Of a stretch of 64,000 nucleotides of DNA, positions 18,968-27,154 are shown piece after piece. Numbering within the stretch: position 1 is the stretch's first letter; each line of letters opens with the position of its first letter. A program made the translations under genes and the position numbers. The notes under the pieces were generated by a model. That model made no database searches. It was given only the letters and a program-made list of their open reading frames with translations, and was not told the origin of the DNA. Source of the stretch: Hyphomonadaceae bacterium. GTDB lineage: Bacteria; Pseudomonadota; Alphaproteobacteria; Caulobacterales; Hyphomonadaceae. Location of the stretch: assembly GCA_024742355.1 (NCBI GenBank), contig JANSYM010000011.1, positions 1-64,000 of the forward strand, read 5' to 3'.

Positions 18968-19936
18968 ATGGGCGATGAAATACCCCTGAAAATGACCGGG
19001 GTGAGCAAATGGTTCGGGAGTTTCCGAGCTGTTTGCGAGCTGGATTTTGACGTACCAAAGGGCTCCATCGTCGGATTCCTCGGTCCCAATGGGGCCGGCA
19101 AATCGACCAGCCTGCGCATGGCGCTCGGCGTGCTTTCGCCTGATCGCGGCGAGGTCAGCTTGCTGGGCCAGCCGCCAAATCTGGAGTCGCTCAAGCGCGT
19201 CGGCTTCCTGCCGGAAGAACGCGGCCTCTACAAGAAGATGAGCGCGCGGCAGATCATCACCTATTTTGCGCGCCTCAAAGGCATGACGCATAGCGAGGCC
19301 AAGGCCCGCGCCGACGAATTGCTCGACATGATGGGGCTTGGCGAGTTCGCCCGCAGCCGCGTCACCAAATTGTCCAAAGGCATGGCGCAGAAGGTCCAGA
19401 TCCTCTCGGCCCTCGCCCACCGGCCGGAATTCCTGATCCTGGACGAACCCTTTTCCGGTCTCGACCCGGTTAATCAACAGGCGCTGGAAGATCTCATCGT
19501 CGAGGAGCACAAACGCGGCGCCACGATCATCTTCTCGACCCATGTCATGGAGCATGCTGAACGGCTGTGCGAAAAAATCGTGATGATGGCGCGGGGACGC
19601 AAAGTCTTTGACGGCACGCTCGACGACGCCTTCACGGCTCTTGGCCGCGCTGTGCATATTGGCGCTCAGGAGGGCTTCGATCTCGGAGCCGCAATCGCGC
19701 CGGCTGGCTTCGACGCAGTGCGCGACGGAGATCATTGGCGCATTAGCCTGACGCAAGCCCAGACGTCGCAGGATGCCTTGCGCGCAGCGATTGACGCCGG
19801 CGCCCCGATCACCAGTTTTACGCCGGAAGAAGCGCGTCTGCGTGATGTCTTCGTCTCGCTGGTCAGCGAAGCCGAAGCTCAGGATTTGACCGACACATTG
19901 GCGGCGGATGCTGCTCAAGGGAGGGATGCCGCATGA
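18968..19936 (+). CDS. ABC transporter ATP-binding protein
   Basis: A 322-residue ABC ATPase. Walker A is GPNGAGKST (about 39-47), the signature is LSKGMAQKVQ and Walker B is FLILDEPFSGLDP, followed by the H-loop region STHVMEHAE. The domain after residue 220 is the extra C-terminal part found in NatA- and drug-export type ATPases. It powers the permease encoded directly downstream, with which it overlaps by ATGA. The pair looks like a NatAB/ABC-2 exporter; sodium, drug or lipid-linked cargo cannot be distinguished. ATG 18968 sits behind a GGGAG (18955-18959). Confidence 0.92.
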   Translation: MGDEIPLKMTGVSKWFGSFRAVCELDFDVPKGSIVGFLGPNGAGKSTSLRMALGVLSPDRGEVSLLGQPPNLESLKRVGFLPEERGLYKKMSARQIITYFARLKGMTHSEAKARADELLDMMGLGEFARSRVTKLSKGMAQKVQILSALAHRPEFLILDEPFSGLDPVNQQALEDLIVEEHKRGATIIFSTHVMEHAERLCEKIVMMARGRKVFDGTLDDAFTALGRAVHIGAQEGFDLGAAIAPAGFDAVRDGDHWRISLTQAQTSQDALRAAIDAGAPITSFTPEEARLRDVFVSLVSEAEAQDLTDTLAADAAQGRDAA

Positions 19937-21390
19937 TCCGCTCGACTTATCTCGTCGCCCGCCGGGATTATCTCGGCTATGTCTCGGCCTGGGGATTCTG
20001 GCTCGGGCTTCTGTTTACGCCAATCATCCTCGGCATCTTCATTCTGGCACCAACCTTTGCCCAGAACGCACAGCCAACGCGCTACTACACGATCATCGAA
20101 CAGGGCACGGACTTTACCGAGGCGATGAGGGCTCAAATGTCCGGCGCGGAGACGCGCACCGCGCGCCTGATGCTCGACCCGATGTCGATTGCCGAAGGCT
20201 CATCCAGCGATACGCTGGCAGCGTTTGATACGGCGCTGGAAAACGGCGCAACCGTCCGGGAGGCCTTCGAAACGGCGGGTGGCAATCCCGAAACATTGCC
20301 ACGGGCCGACTTTGTCGAAGTTGCACCGCCCGTGCGAACTGGGGCGGAACTTGCCCCGTACCTGGTCGGTGAAATTCTGATTGATACCGCCGAAGGGCCT
20401 CAGCCCTTGTTCGCCGCGCTGCTGGTCAATGAAGATACGCAGGAAATCGAGTACTGGTCGGAGAATTTGCAAGCGCGCACGTTGATCTCAGCGGCGCGTC
20501 AGGCGGAGCAGGATCTGCAACTGGACCGCGCTTTGGCGGCCGTAAATGTCAGCCGCGATGTCCTGACTGAAGCGCGCGCCGCGCGTCGGGACGTGAAACA
20601 GCAACGTGTTCGAACCGGCGAAGATGCTGATGAAGGTTCAGAAGTTACCCAGGCTGATCAGGCCCCGTTCGTCGTCTCCATCATGATGGCGTTCTCGCTC
20701 TGGTTCCTGATTTTCTCGGTCATCAATTACCTGCTCATGGGCACGATTGAAGAACGTTCGAACAAGATATTTGACAGCCTGCTGACCTCGGTGAAGCTTC
20801 CACATTTGCTGGCCGGTAAATTGATCGCGGTACTCCTATTGGCGCTGACGCTGATGGCGTTCTGGGGCTTTGGATCGACGCTACTGACCTGGTTCATGCG
20901 CGACAGCATCCCGGACGACGTTGGCAGTTTCCTCGGTTCGATGATCACCGCAGCCGCCAATCCGGCGCTGTTCTTGCCGGCCATCATCAGCTTCGTGCTC
21001 GGCTATCTGATGTATGGCTCGATGTTCCTGGCGCTCGGGTCCTTGTGCGACACGATCCAGGAAGCGCAGACTCTGATGACGCCGCTCTTCGTGACCCTGA
21101 TGGCGCCGCTGGCCATGCTCGCCTTCGCGGTACAGGACGCGGAATCTGCCTTGATCGAGATCATGGCCTGGGTGCCGTTTTTCACGCCTTTCCTGCTGAT
21201 CCTGCGAATGCCTACGGAGCCACCGATCTGGGAAGTGTTGGCTCAGCTCGGCATGATGGCGCTGACGACTTATATCATCCTGCAACTGGCGACCCGCGTA
21301 TATCGCGCAGGCGCGGTTCACGGCGCCGGCGTCAATGACGTCATGGCCTTCTTCAGCAAGCTCATCCCGGGCAAAAAATCAGCGGCCTAG
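19933..21390 (+). CDS. ABC-2 type transporter permease
   Basis: A 485-residue membrane protein. One helix near residues 17-42 is followed by a large extracytoplasmic domain (about 45-245), then five or six helices in the C-terminal half, including VVSIMMAFSLWFLIFSVINYLLMG and a last amphipathic end. This is the NatB/ABC-2 layout; EERSNKIFDSLLTSV between helices is the typical cytoplasmic coupling segment. It partners the upstream ATPase. The stop codon shares CTAG with the stop of the convergent MFS gene. Confidence 0.9.
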   Translation: MIRSTYLVARRDYLGYVSAWGFWLGLLFTPIILGIFILAPTFAQNAQPTRYYTIIEQGTDFTEAMRAQMSGAETRTARLMLDPMSIAEGSSSDTLAAFDTALENGATVREAFETAGGNPETLPRADFVEVAPPVRTGAELAPYLVGEILIDTAEGPQPLFAALLVNEDTQEIEYWSENLQARTLISAARQAEQDLQLDRALAAVNVSRDVLTEARAARRDVKQQRVRTGEDADEGSEVTQADQAPFVVSIMMAFSLWFLIFSVINYLLMGTIEERSNKIFDSLLTSVKLPHLLAGKLIAVLLLALTLMAFWGFGSTLLTWFMRDSIPDDVGSFLGSMITAAANPALFLPAIISFVLGYLMYGSMFLALGSLCDTIQEAQTLMTPLFVTLMAPLAMLAFAVQDAESALIEIMAWVPFFTPFLLILRMPTEPPIWEVLAQLGMMALTTYIILQLATRVYRAGAVHGAGVNDVMAFFSKLIPGKKSAA

Positions 21391-22670
21391 ACCGACTGTT
21401 CCTTGATCGCATCAAAGGAGTCGGCCTTGGCGAGGTCGGGGAACAGGCGCGTCCATAGGAGCGCGACCCCGATCGCAACTGAGCCGCCCAGGATGACCGC
21501 CCCGATCGGCCCGAGGAATCGCGCAGCGACCCCGCTTTCAAACTCGCCAAGTTCATTCGAGGCCGAGATGAAAATGAATGATACCGACGTGACCCGGCCT
21601 TTCATTTCGTCCGGTGTCGCGAGCTGGATCAGCGACGCGCGGACATATACCGAAATCTCGTCAGCCGCGCCGGTAATGATCAGCGCGACAATGCTGAGCC
21701 AGAAATATGGGGACAGGCCGAAGACCAGTGTGGCAACGCCGTAAATGCCCACCGCCCAGAACATCCACGCGCCGACGCGCCGGGCGAGCGGCCGTCGGGC
21801 CAGCAGGAATGCCACGGTCAGGGCCCCAATGGCCGGTGACGCGACCAGGAATCCAAGTTCCGCTTCCCCGACATGCAGCACATCGCGCGCGAACACTGGC
21901 AGCAAAGCGACGACGCCGCCAAAGAACACCACGAACAGGTCGAGAGAGATGGCGCCCAGGACGATCTTGTTGCGGCCAATATAGCGTATGCCCTCGAACA
22001 TCATGTCGAGGCCTTTGGCATTGTTCAGCTTTTCGTGCGCCGGTGTTTTCGCGGTCGCAATCGATATGATCGCAAACGCGATCAGGACGAATGCCGCGCA
22101 ATAGACAAACGTGAGGCCGCCCGCCGCGAGGAATAGTCCGCCAAGCGCGGGCCCGGCAATTTTGGCCGTCTGAAATCCGAGTGAGTTGAACGCAATTGCC
22201 GTCGGCAGCTCGCTGCGCGGAACCAATTGCGGGTAGAGCGCATTGGCAGCTGCCGGGGTAAACGCGTTGACGAAACCGAGCAGGACCGCGACGGAGAATA
22301 TGATCCGCAAAGCCTCGCGCGCGGGCAGAAAGATGGTCGCCAGCAAGGCAGCGGTTCCGGCGAGCCGCAAAACATTACTGACCACGAGGATCATTTTTCG
22401 ATTGAGCCGGTCAGCTGCCTGGCCACCGATCAGTGAGAACAAGAGCACGGGAATAAACTGTGCGAGGCCAACCAGGCCAATCATGAACGCCGCTTGCGGG
22501 ATTTCGAGCCCTAGGCCGCCGCTCTCGATCGGATCACGCGCCAGTGCATAGACCTGCCAGCCAATCGCCACAGCCTCCATCTGACGCGCCGCAGCCACGG
22601 CCACACGCATCAGCCAAAACTGCAAATACGCCCTGTGGCGAAATATGGAAAGAGAGGGCGCGAGCGTCAT
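21387..22670 (-). CDS. MFS transporter, EntS-like family
   Basis: A 427-residue carrier with twelve likely membrane helices. It belongs to the MFS_3/EntS-like group by the opening FRHRAYLQFWLMRVAVAAARQMEAVAIGWQVY pattern (about 10-42) and the loop GGQAADRLNRKMIL (about 84-97), the family's A motif. These transporters export small molecules, in one known case enterobactin, but many have unknown cargo. It is monocistronic, convergent with the ABC permease, and divergent from the small membrane-protein operon, whose operator region lies about 40 bases upstream of its start. Confidence 0.86.
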   Translation of the reverse strand: MTLAPSLSIFRHRAYLQFWLMRVAVAAARQMEAVAIGWQVYALARDPIESGGLGLEIPQAAFMIGLVGLAQFIPVLLFSLIGGQAADRLNRKMILVVSNVLRLAGTAALLATIFLPAREALRIIFSVAVLLGFVNAFTPAAANALYPQLVPRSELPTAIAFNSLGFQTAKIAGPALGGLFLAAGGLTFVYCAAFVLIAFAIISIATAKTPAHEKLNNAKGLDMMFEGIRYIGRNKIVLGAISLDLFVVFFGGVVALLPVFARDVLHVGEAELGFLVASPAIGALTVAFLLARRPLARRVGAWMFWAVGIYGVATLVFGLSPYFWLSIVALIITGAADEISVYVRASLIQLATPDEMKGRVTSVSFIFISASNELGEFESGVAARFLGPIGAVILGGSVAIGVALLWTRLFPDLAKADSFDAIKEQSV

Positions 22671-22705
22671 CCGACGCCTCGTAAACCCCTACAGGAACAA
22701 GGCAA

Positions 22706-22761
22706 TGACAAAATTTGTCAATGACACTTGACATGTCAAGTTCACTTGTCTAAATGACAAG
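22706..22761 (+). promoter_or_regulatory. Promoter with three stacked operator palindromes
   Basis: Three inverted repeats built on one half-site family (TTGTC/GACAA, TTGACA/TGTCAA) lie within 56 bases: TGACAAAATTTGTCA at 22706-22720, the perfect 16-mer ACTTGACATGTCAAGT at 22726-22741, and CTTGTCTAAATGACAAG at 22745-22761. A perfect -35 hexamer TTGACA (22728-22733) lies inside the middle palindrome and, 17 bases on, a weak -10 (TAAATG, 22751) lies inside the third. A repressor bound here would block the promoter of the downstream operon, whose last gene is an XRE regulator. The same sites could affect the divergent MFS gene. Confidence 0.75.
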
Positions 22762-22784
22762 CATACTTTACACACGAGTACACC

Positions 22785-22994
22785 ATGTCCGTTCTTAAAC
22801 ACCCGCATACGCCTGTGATCATGACGACCATTTTCTGCCTGCTCATGCAGATTGGATTTGCGCTCAGCATTTTCGGGCCCGCCTGGCTGAGCCCGATCCT
22901 GTCACTTCCGGCCCTCGGTCTCATCACCTGGCTCTGGCGCCGTGCGGAACGCGAAAATCAACACAATCGGGCCTTTACCGAGCTCGTCATCTAA
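22785..22994 (+). CDS. Small two-helix membrane protein
   Basis: A 69-residue protein with two hydrophobic segments (about 11-30 and 34-51) followed by a charged tail, WRRAERENQHNRAFTELVI. I do not recognise the family. It is the first gene after the triple-operator promoter and is followed 20 bases later by another small membrane protein and then an XRE regulator, so it belongs to an autoregulated operon. ATG 22785 is about 20 bases past the inferred transcript start, leaving a short leader without an obvious strong ribosome site. Confidence 0.7.
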   Translation: MSVLKHPHTPVIMTTIFCLLMQIGFALSIFGPAWLSPILSLPALGLITWLWRRAERENQHNRAFTELVI

Positions 22995-23014
22995 CCCTCC
23001 CGGAGACCCATCTT

Positions 23015-23422
23015 ATGTCCCAGCAAACTTTCAAATCCGCATCCAAGCGTTATTGGCGCGCCTTCGTGCCGACCATGGTCGTATACCTGATCGCAACCCT
23101 GGCAGGCTCATTCTACCTGAAGACGTTCGACGTTGAACCGACATGGCTCCAGGCGACGGTCGCCGTGGCCTGCACTCTGCCCATGCTGCTATTTCTGTTC
23201 ATTCAGATCCGCTATTTCCTGGAAACCGACGAATACAATCGCATGATCCAGCTCAAGGGGTTTGCGATTGGTTCAGGGATCACGGTCGGGGCAATATTTC
23301 TGATCGGCTTCCTGCAAATGTTCCACGTGATCGATCGCGTCGAGGTGTTCTGGTTCGGACCTGCTTTCTTCATCGCCTACGGCATCTCAACCTATCTGCT
23401 CGGCGGGAGACAGTGCCTGTGA
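23015..23422 (+). CDS. Hypothetical membrane protein of XRE-linked operon
   Basis: A 135-residue protein with four likely helices (about 17-36, 45-67, 82-104, 110-130). Between helices two and three is FLETDEYNRMIQLKG, an acidic-polar motif that recurs in small membrane proteins encoded beside XRE repressors in diverse bacteria; that recall is not backed by a search. CCTCCCGGAGACCC before the ATG includes GGAG about nine bases upstream. The stop TGA overlaps the GTG start of the regulator gene. No enzymatic motif is seen. Confidence 0.75.
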   Translation: MSQQTFKSASKRYWRAFVPTMVVYLIATLAGSFYLKTFDVEPTWLQATVAVACTLPMLLFLFIQIRYFLETDEYNRMIQLKGFAIGSGITVGAIFLIGFLQMFHVIDRVEVFWFGPAFFIAYGISTYLLGGRQCL

Positions 23423-23640
23423 AGAATATCATCAAGGCGCTCCGTGCCGACCGTGGCTGGAGCCAGGCGGCACTTGCAGACCAGCTCGGCGTGTCGCGTC
23501 AGTCCGTCAACGCCATCGAAACCGGCAAATACGATCCGTCGCTGCCGCTCGCATTTTCGATCGCACGCCTGTTCGGAAAATCGATCGAAGAAATCTTCGA
23601 AGACGAGACCGCCACAGACGCCAAGCTTGCGGCAGAATAG
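23419..23640 (+). CDS. XRE-family transcriptional regulator
   Basis: A 73-residue Cro/CI-type helix-turn-helix protein: LRADRGWSQAALADQLGVSR, QSVNAIETGKYDPSLPLAF and ARLFGKSIEEIFED read through the whole domain. It starts at a GTG overlapping the TGA of the preceding gene (GTGA), with GGGAG upstream, so it is translated by coupling. Short regulators of this type in two- to three-gene operons with membrane proteins usually repress their own promoter; the three palindromes in front of the operon are the likely targets. A strong terminator follows. Confidence 0.9.
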   Translation: MKNIIKALRADRGWSQAALADQLGVSRQSVNAIETGKYDPSLPLAFSIARLFGKSIEEIFEDETATDAKLAAE

Positions 23641-23655
23641 ACGCCCAACAAAAGA

Positions 23656-23690
23656 GGGGGTGCGGACCTTGCGGCTCGCACCCCCGTTTT
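23656..23690. terminator. Bidirectional terminator after XRE operon
   Basis: GGGGGTGCG (23656-23664) pairs with CGCACCCCC (23677-23685), followed by GTTTT on the plus strand and by TCTTTTG on the minus strand. It closes the XRE operon and could also end a minus-strand transcript coming from the gene-free stretch to its right. Confidence 0.85.
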
Positions 23691-24053
23691 GGCGTCATTT
23701 GTGTCGCTAGTGACAAGTTCCGCTAAGTCCCTGTCTTCGCGCCTCAATTGAGACCTGAAACTTCCCGTTCTGCTCGCGCAGTTTTGTTAAGTCCCACCAT
23801 CCAGTTCCCCGTTACCGGTGTTCTTTCTGGCCTACGTTGCGGCTCGTGCCCCGTTCGTAGATATGGCCCTGCTTCCTGCCTCTAGTTGGCCGTCCACAGA
23901 CATCGCGTTGCCTTTCCCTTCATCTCCTCCGGTTTCCTTCGCAGCCCCCCATTTCTGAGGTTCGCTCCTGATCCGGCATCGTCCGGGCGCGACGTTCTTT
24001 CGGCGGCTCCTCCCGGTGGCTTCCCGGTGTTCGCTGCCGACGGATTTAGAAAA
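23691..24053 (-). ncRNA. Candidate long non-coding RNA, purine-biased strand
   Basis: No protein-like frame is supported here. The minus strand is strongly purine-rich with about eighteen GGA triplets (for example GGGAGGAGCC, CCGGAGGAGATG, GCAGGAAGC), carries a repeated GAACACCGG, and runs into the bidirectional terminator at its 3' side. To its 5' side lies the GANTC cluster, which could be its promoter. The size (about 350-400 bases) would fit a structured RNA. I looked for RNase P, tmRNA, 6S and SRP RNA signatures and did not find them. It may equally be an unexpressed leftover; expression and covariation data would decide. Confidence 0.35.
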
Positions 24054-24166
24054 GACTCAGATCGAAAAAGAGTCGATAGGCGACGGTCAAGATTCATGGC
24101 GAATCAGGGAAGCTCTCCACAGAAAGCGAGAGTCTGTGGACAAGTTGAGTCTTTCGTTCCGGATTC
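24054..24166. promoter_or_regulatory. Cluster of seven GANTC sites with DnaA-box-like motif
   Basis: Seven GANTC sequences occur at 24054, 24070, 24091, 24101, 24130, 24147 and 24162, within 113 bases, where chance would give less than one. GANTC is the CcrM methylation site of alphaproteobacteria, read by the GcrA regulator. Inside the cluster TCCACAGA/TCTGTGGA (24116-24139) form an 8-bp inverted repeat, and TTGTCCACA on the minus strand is one mismatch from a DnaA box. This is a methylation-controlled promoter, or an origin-like element, or both; no hemE or other usual origin neighbours are present. Confidence 0.5.
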
Positions 24167-24260
24167 GAACCAAACCTGTTCGCAAACAGTGTCAGGCTTG
24201 CCGCCTCATAGCATGTCGATGAGGGCTGTCTACCGGTTTTCGCTCAGGATTGGCTGGCCG

Positions 24261-24578
24261 TTATTCTTCGTCATTGATGAATTCGATACCCACATCGGTG
24301 CGGGTGCGCCAACGCATCCGGCCGCGGCGTTTGACGCCATAGCGCGAAATGTTCACGACCATGCCGTCGAGCAGACTGTCGCCATTCTCGAAGCGCAAGC
24401 GTGCGCCATTTGCAGACAGATCGAGGGCAATACCGCGTTTGAGGAACCGGCCACTGTTCGATTTTGCAACAACATCCGCATAGGTGTCGTTTCGCTCAGC
24501 GACGCGTCGCTCAACGATTTCAGCCTCTTCTTCGACCCCTATTTCAGGTTCTTTGGCCCGTTTGAACCAATCAAACAC
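24261..24578 (-). CDS. PilZ domain protein
   Basis: A 105-residue protein. The PilZ pattern is partial but readable: ERRVAERNDTYADV at about 22-36 supplies an R-x-x-x-R-like N-terminal segment, and ALDLSANGARLRFENG (about 50-65) is the D/N-x-S-x-x-G strand; NISRYGVKRRGRMRW and VGIEFI follow. Such domains bind cyclic di-GMP or have lost that ability; here the second motif has A in place of the usual Gly, so binding is uncertain. Start is a GTG at 24578 with AAGGAG eight bases upstream. It lies downstream of hisI on the same strand. Confidence 0.8.
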   Translation of the reverse strand: MFDWFKRAKEPEIGVEEEAEIVERRVAERNDTYADVVAKSNSGRFLKRGIALDLSANGARLRFENGDSLLDGMVVNISRYGVKRRGRMRWRTRTDVGIEFINDEE

Positions 24579-24627
24579 GTGTAGTCTCCTTCCGCAGTGC
24601 CTAAGGAGTAGCAATCAGCGTGCCAGT

Positions 24628-25017
24628 TTAGCTTTGCGACAGTCTCAGTGTTTTCGGGTTGATCGTTCGATAGAAACAAGCTTTTCGACCGGTGTGACAC
24701 GCGGCGCCGGTCTGGCGCACCTTCAAGAGCACGGCATCCTGATCGCAATCGACCAGAACCTCGATAACCTCCTGGATATGTCCGGAGGTTTCGCCCTTGA
24801 CCCAGAGCTCTTGTCGCGAGCGGCTCCAATAGGTCCCGCGACCCGTTTCCAGCGTCGCCCGCAGCGCGGCCTCATTCATCCAGGCCAGCATCAGGATTTC
24901 GTTCGTGTCGGCGTCCTGGGCGATTGCCGTAATCAGGCCATCGGTATTGAATTTCGGTCGCAACTCATCCGTCTCGTCCTGATCGGCTTTGTTGGTCAGC
25001 GGCGGCTCAAATGACAT
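24628..25017 (-). CDS. hisI: Phosphoribosyl-AMP cyclohydrolase HisI
   Basis: Third step of histidine synthesis: opens the adenine ring of phosphoribosyl-AMP. The 129-residue monofunctional form shows [10 protein letters not shown] (about 43-52), [22 protein letters not shown], the metal-binding DCDQDAVLL and [14 protein letters not shown] with the zinc Cys residues. No HisE domain is fused. It overlaps the end of the upstream CoA-transferase gene by 11 bases, so it is expressed from that operon rather than with other his genes, none of which are in the window. Confidence 0.96.
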   Translation of the reverse strand: MSFEPPLTNKADQDETDELRPKFNTDGLITAIAQDADTNEILMLAWMNEAALRATLETGRGTYWSRSRQELWVKGETSGHIQEVIEVLVDCDQDAVLLKVRQTGAACHTGRKACFYRTINPKTLRLSQS

Positions 25018-26209
25018 TTTCGGCTCTCAGTCTGTCTCGGTCTTCGAGGCTGTAGCCCAGGATGTCGAGAATTGCATCAGTGTCTTGACCGAGCGCAGGG
25101 CCGGCGCTCGCCACTGCGCCTGGCGTATCGCTCAGTTTTGGAAAGACCGCCTGCATTGGCACGTCACCACCAACCAGCGGAGAGACGACACGCACAATCG
25201 CCTCGCGCGCCTTGATATGGGCGTCGACCAGCATGTCCTTTGCGGTGTTCACCGGGCCGCAGGGGATAGCGTGGGCCTCACATTGGCGCAGCACTTCGGC
25301 AATGGAATTGTTGCGTGTCCAGACGGCAATCAATGCGTCGAGTTCAGCCTGATGTTCGCCGCGCGCATCATGCGTGGCATAGCGTGGATCCTCCGCCCAA
25401 TCTGTGCCGATCATCCTGGCCAGGCGTTCAAACAGCGTGTTCTGATTGGCGCCGATGATCACCATGCCGTCACTGCACGGATAGACCCCGGACGGCGCAA
25501 TGCGCGGCAGGATTCCGCCGGTGCGTTCGCGGGTATGTCCACCCAGCGCGAATTCCGGAATCAGGCTCTCCATGAAGGCCATGACGCTTTCATAGATCGC
25601 CGCATCGACGACTTGTCCGCGCCCTGATTTTTCGCGGTGATAAAGCGCCATCATGGTGCCGAGCGCGGCGAACGTGCCGGTCATCGTGTCGCCGAGGCTG
25701 ACACCGGCGCGGGCTGGCGGACGATCAGGTTCACCGATCAGGTGGCGCAGACCGCCTTTCGCTTCGCCAACGCTGGCATAGCCGGGCTTGTGGCTTTCCG
25801 GGCCCGTCTGTCCGTAGCCTGACACGCGGGTGATCACCAGGCGCGGATTGATCGCGTGCAGCACATCCGGCCCCAGCCCCCATTTCTCGAGCGTGCCGGG
25901 GCGAAAATTCTCGACCAGGACATCGGCAGTGCTGACCAGGCGTTTGAGGATATCCTGCCCCTGGGCAAGGCGCAGATTGAGCGTCAGCGACCTCTTATTG
26001 CGGGCAATAATCGCCCAGAAAACGCTCGCATCATTAACCTTCACGGCGCCCCAATCTCTTGCGGGATCAGGCCGGTCAGGCGCTTCAATCTTGATCACCT
26101 CGGCACCAAAATCGCCCAGCAGCTGGCCGCAAAACGGCCCGGCGATGAGCTGGCCGAGTTCCAGCACGCGCAAGCCGGCAAGCGGCGATTGTACAATCGG
26201 ATCTGTCAT
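25007..26209 (-). CDS. CaiB/BaiF family III CoA-transferase
   Basis: A 400-residue class III CoA-transferase, which moves CoA between acyl groups through an aspartyl-CoA intermediate. The N-terminus [34 protein letters not shown] pattern (about 9-42) and [10 protein letters not shown] are diagnostic; the catalytic Asp is in SLGDTMTG near 172. Its divergent neighbour is an HMG-CoA lyase family gene, a pair that occurs in pathways activating a dicarboxylic hydroxy acid by CoA transfer and then cleaving it; 3-hydroxy-3-methylglutarate is one candidate (inference). Start ATG 26209. Confidence 0.9.
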   Translation of the reverse strand: MTDPIVQSPLAGLRVLELGQLIAGPFCGQLLGDFGAEVIKIEAPDRPDPARDWGAVKVNDASVFWAIIARNKRSLTLNLRLAQGQDILKRLVSTADVLVENFRPGTLEKWGLGPDVLHAINPRLVITRVSGYGQTGPESHKPGYASVGEAKGGLRHLIGEPDRPPARAGVSLGDTMTGTFAALGTMMALYHREKSGRGQVVDAAIYESVMAFMESLIPEFALGGHTRERTGGILPRIAPSGVYPCSDGMVIIGANQNTLFERLARMIGTDWAEDPRYATHDARGEHQAELDALIAVWTRNNSIAEVLRQCEAHAIPCGPVNTAKDMLVDAHIKAREAIVRVVSPLVGGDVPMQAVFPKLSDTPGAVASAGPALGQDTDAILDILGYSLEDRDRLRAENVI

Positions 26210-26238
26210 TCGCCCTCAATGACCGCTAAATGGAGGCC

Positions 26239-27135
26239 ATGACAAGACGTATAGATATTGTGGAAGTCGGACCGCGCGACGGTTTGCAGAACGATCCGAG
26301 CGATCTCAGCACCGATCAGAAGCTGGAATTCATCGCCCGCCTGGAAGCCTGCGGCGTGAAACGGATGGAGTCAGGCTCTTTTGTTTCGCCCAAGGCGGTC
26401 CCCAAAATGGCAGATAGCGGCGAGGTTTTCCGCGGTCTCGATCGGACAGGCAAAGTGCGCCATATCGCACTCGCCTTGAATGAAAAGGGCATCCGGCGCG
26501 CCATTGATGCGCAGGCCGATGAAATCAATTTCGTCCTGGTCGCCGGCGAAGGCTTCGGCGTGCGCAACCAGCGCATGACGCCCCAACAGAGCGCCGATAT
26601 GCTGGCGAACTGCGCACCGCTTGTGCATGAAGCGGGGATTCCACTCTCGGCGACCGTCTCGGTGGCGTTTGGCGACCCGTATACGGGCGAAGTCGACCCG
26701 GGTGTGGTGGCGAACCTGGCAGCGCAGGCCCAAAGGGCAGGCGTTGCTGAAGTGGGCCTCGGCGACACGATTGGGGTCGCGACGCCCTGGGATGTTCGCA
26801 CGGTCATTGAACGCGTGCGAATGGAAGCGCCGGATGTCTATCTGCGTCTTCATTTTCACGATACGCGCGGCGCAGGCCTCGCCAATGTCGCCGCGGCTGT
26901 GGAGGCCGGGGTAGATGTCATCGACGCAAGCTGCGGCGGAATTGGCGGCTGCCCCTTTGCTCCTGCCGCGACCGGCAATGTCGCGACCGAAGACGTGGTC
27001 TATATGTTGGAACGGGCTGGATTTGAGACCGGGCTCGATCTTGGGAAACTCATCGAGACGGCGAAATGGCTGGAAACCGCGCTTGGACATTCTGTGAGTT
27101 CCAGCCTGAGCAAGGCCGGCGGATTCCCGAACTAA
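26239..27135 (+). CDS. Hydroxymethylglutaryl-CoA lyase family protein
   Basis: A 298-residue TIM-barrel lyase of the DRE-metal family, cleaving HMG-CoA to acetyl-CoA and acetoacetate or an analogous reaction on a related acyl-CoA. Seen are VEVGPRDGLQND (about 6-17, metal and substrate binding), ESGSFVSPKAVP, LGDTIGVATP, HFHDTRGAGLAN with metal-binding His residues, and the active-site loop CGGIGGCPFAPAATGN. Start ATG 26239 has GGAGG just upstream, excluding the three-residue longer version. It is divergent from the CoA-transferase with about 30 bases between, so the two promoters overlap. Confidence 0.92.
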   Translation: MTRRIDIVEVGPRDGLQNDPSDLSTDQKLEFIARLEACGVKRMESGSFVSPKAVPKMADSGEVFRGLDRTGKVRHIALALNEKGIRRAIDAQADEINFVLVAGEGFGVRNQRMTPQQSADMLANCAPLVHEAGIPLSATVSVAFGDPYTGEVDPGVVANLAAQAQRAGVAEVGLGDTIGVATPWDVRTVIERVRMEAPDVYLRLHFHDTRGAGLANVAAAVEAGVDVIDASCGGIGGCPFAPAATGNVATEDVVYMLERAGFETGLDLGKLIETAKWLETALGHSVSSSLSKAGGFPN

Positions 27136-27154
27136 AGGGACCCGCCCGCGAGCG

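Noticed and set aside
23700-24170. Firm call as chromosomal replication origin
   Set aside because: No good DnaA-box cluster (one near-match only), no clear AT-rich unwinding element and no usual origin neighbours; kept only as a possibility.
24150-24180. tRNA or tmRNA T-arm-like GGTTCGAATCC on the minus strand
   Set aside because: No acceptor stem, CCA or anticodon arm fits around it, and no tmRNA tag frame was found.
23886-24584. 232-codon plus-strand frame across the gap and the PilZ gene
   Set aside because: It runs through the gene-free stretch and then antisense to the PilZ gene; composition is not protein-like and there is no ribosome site.
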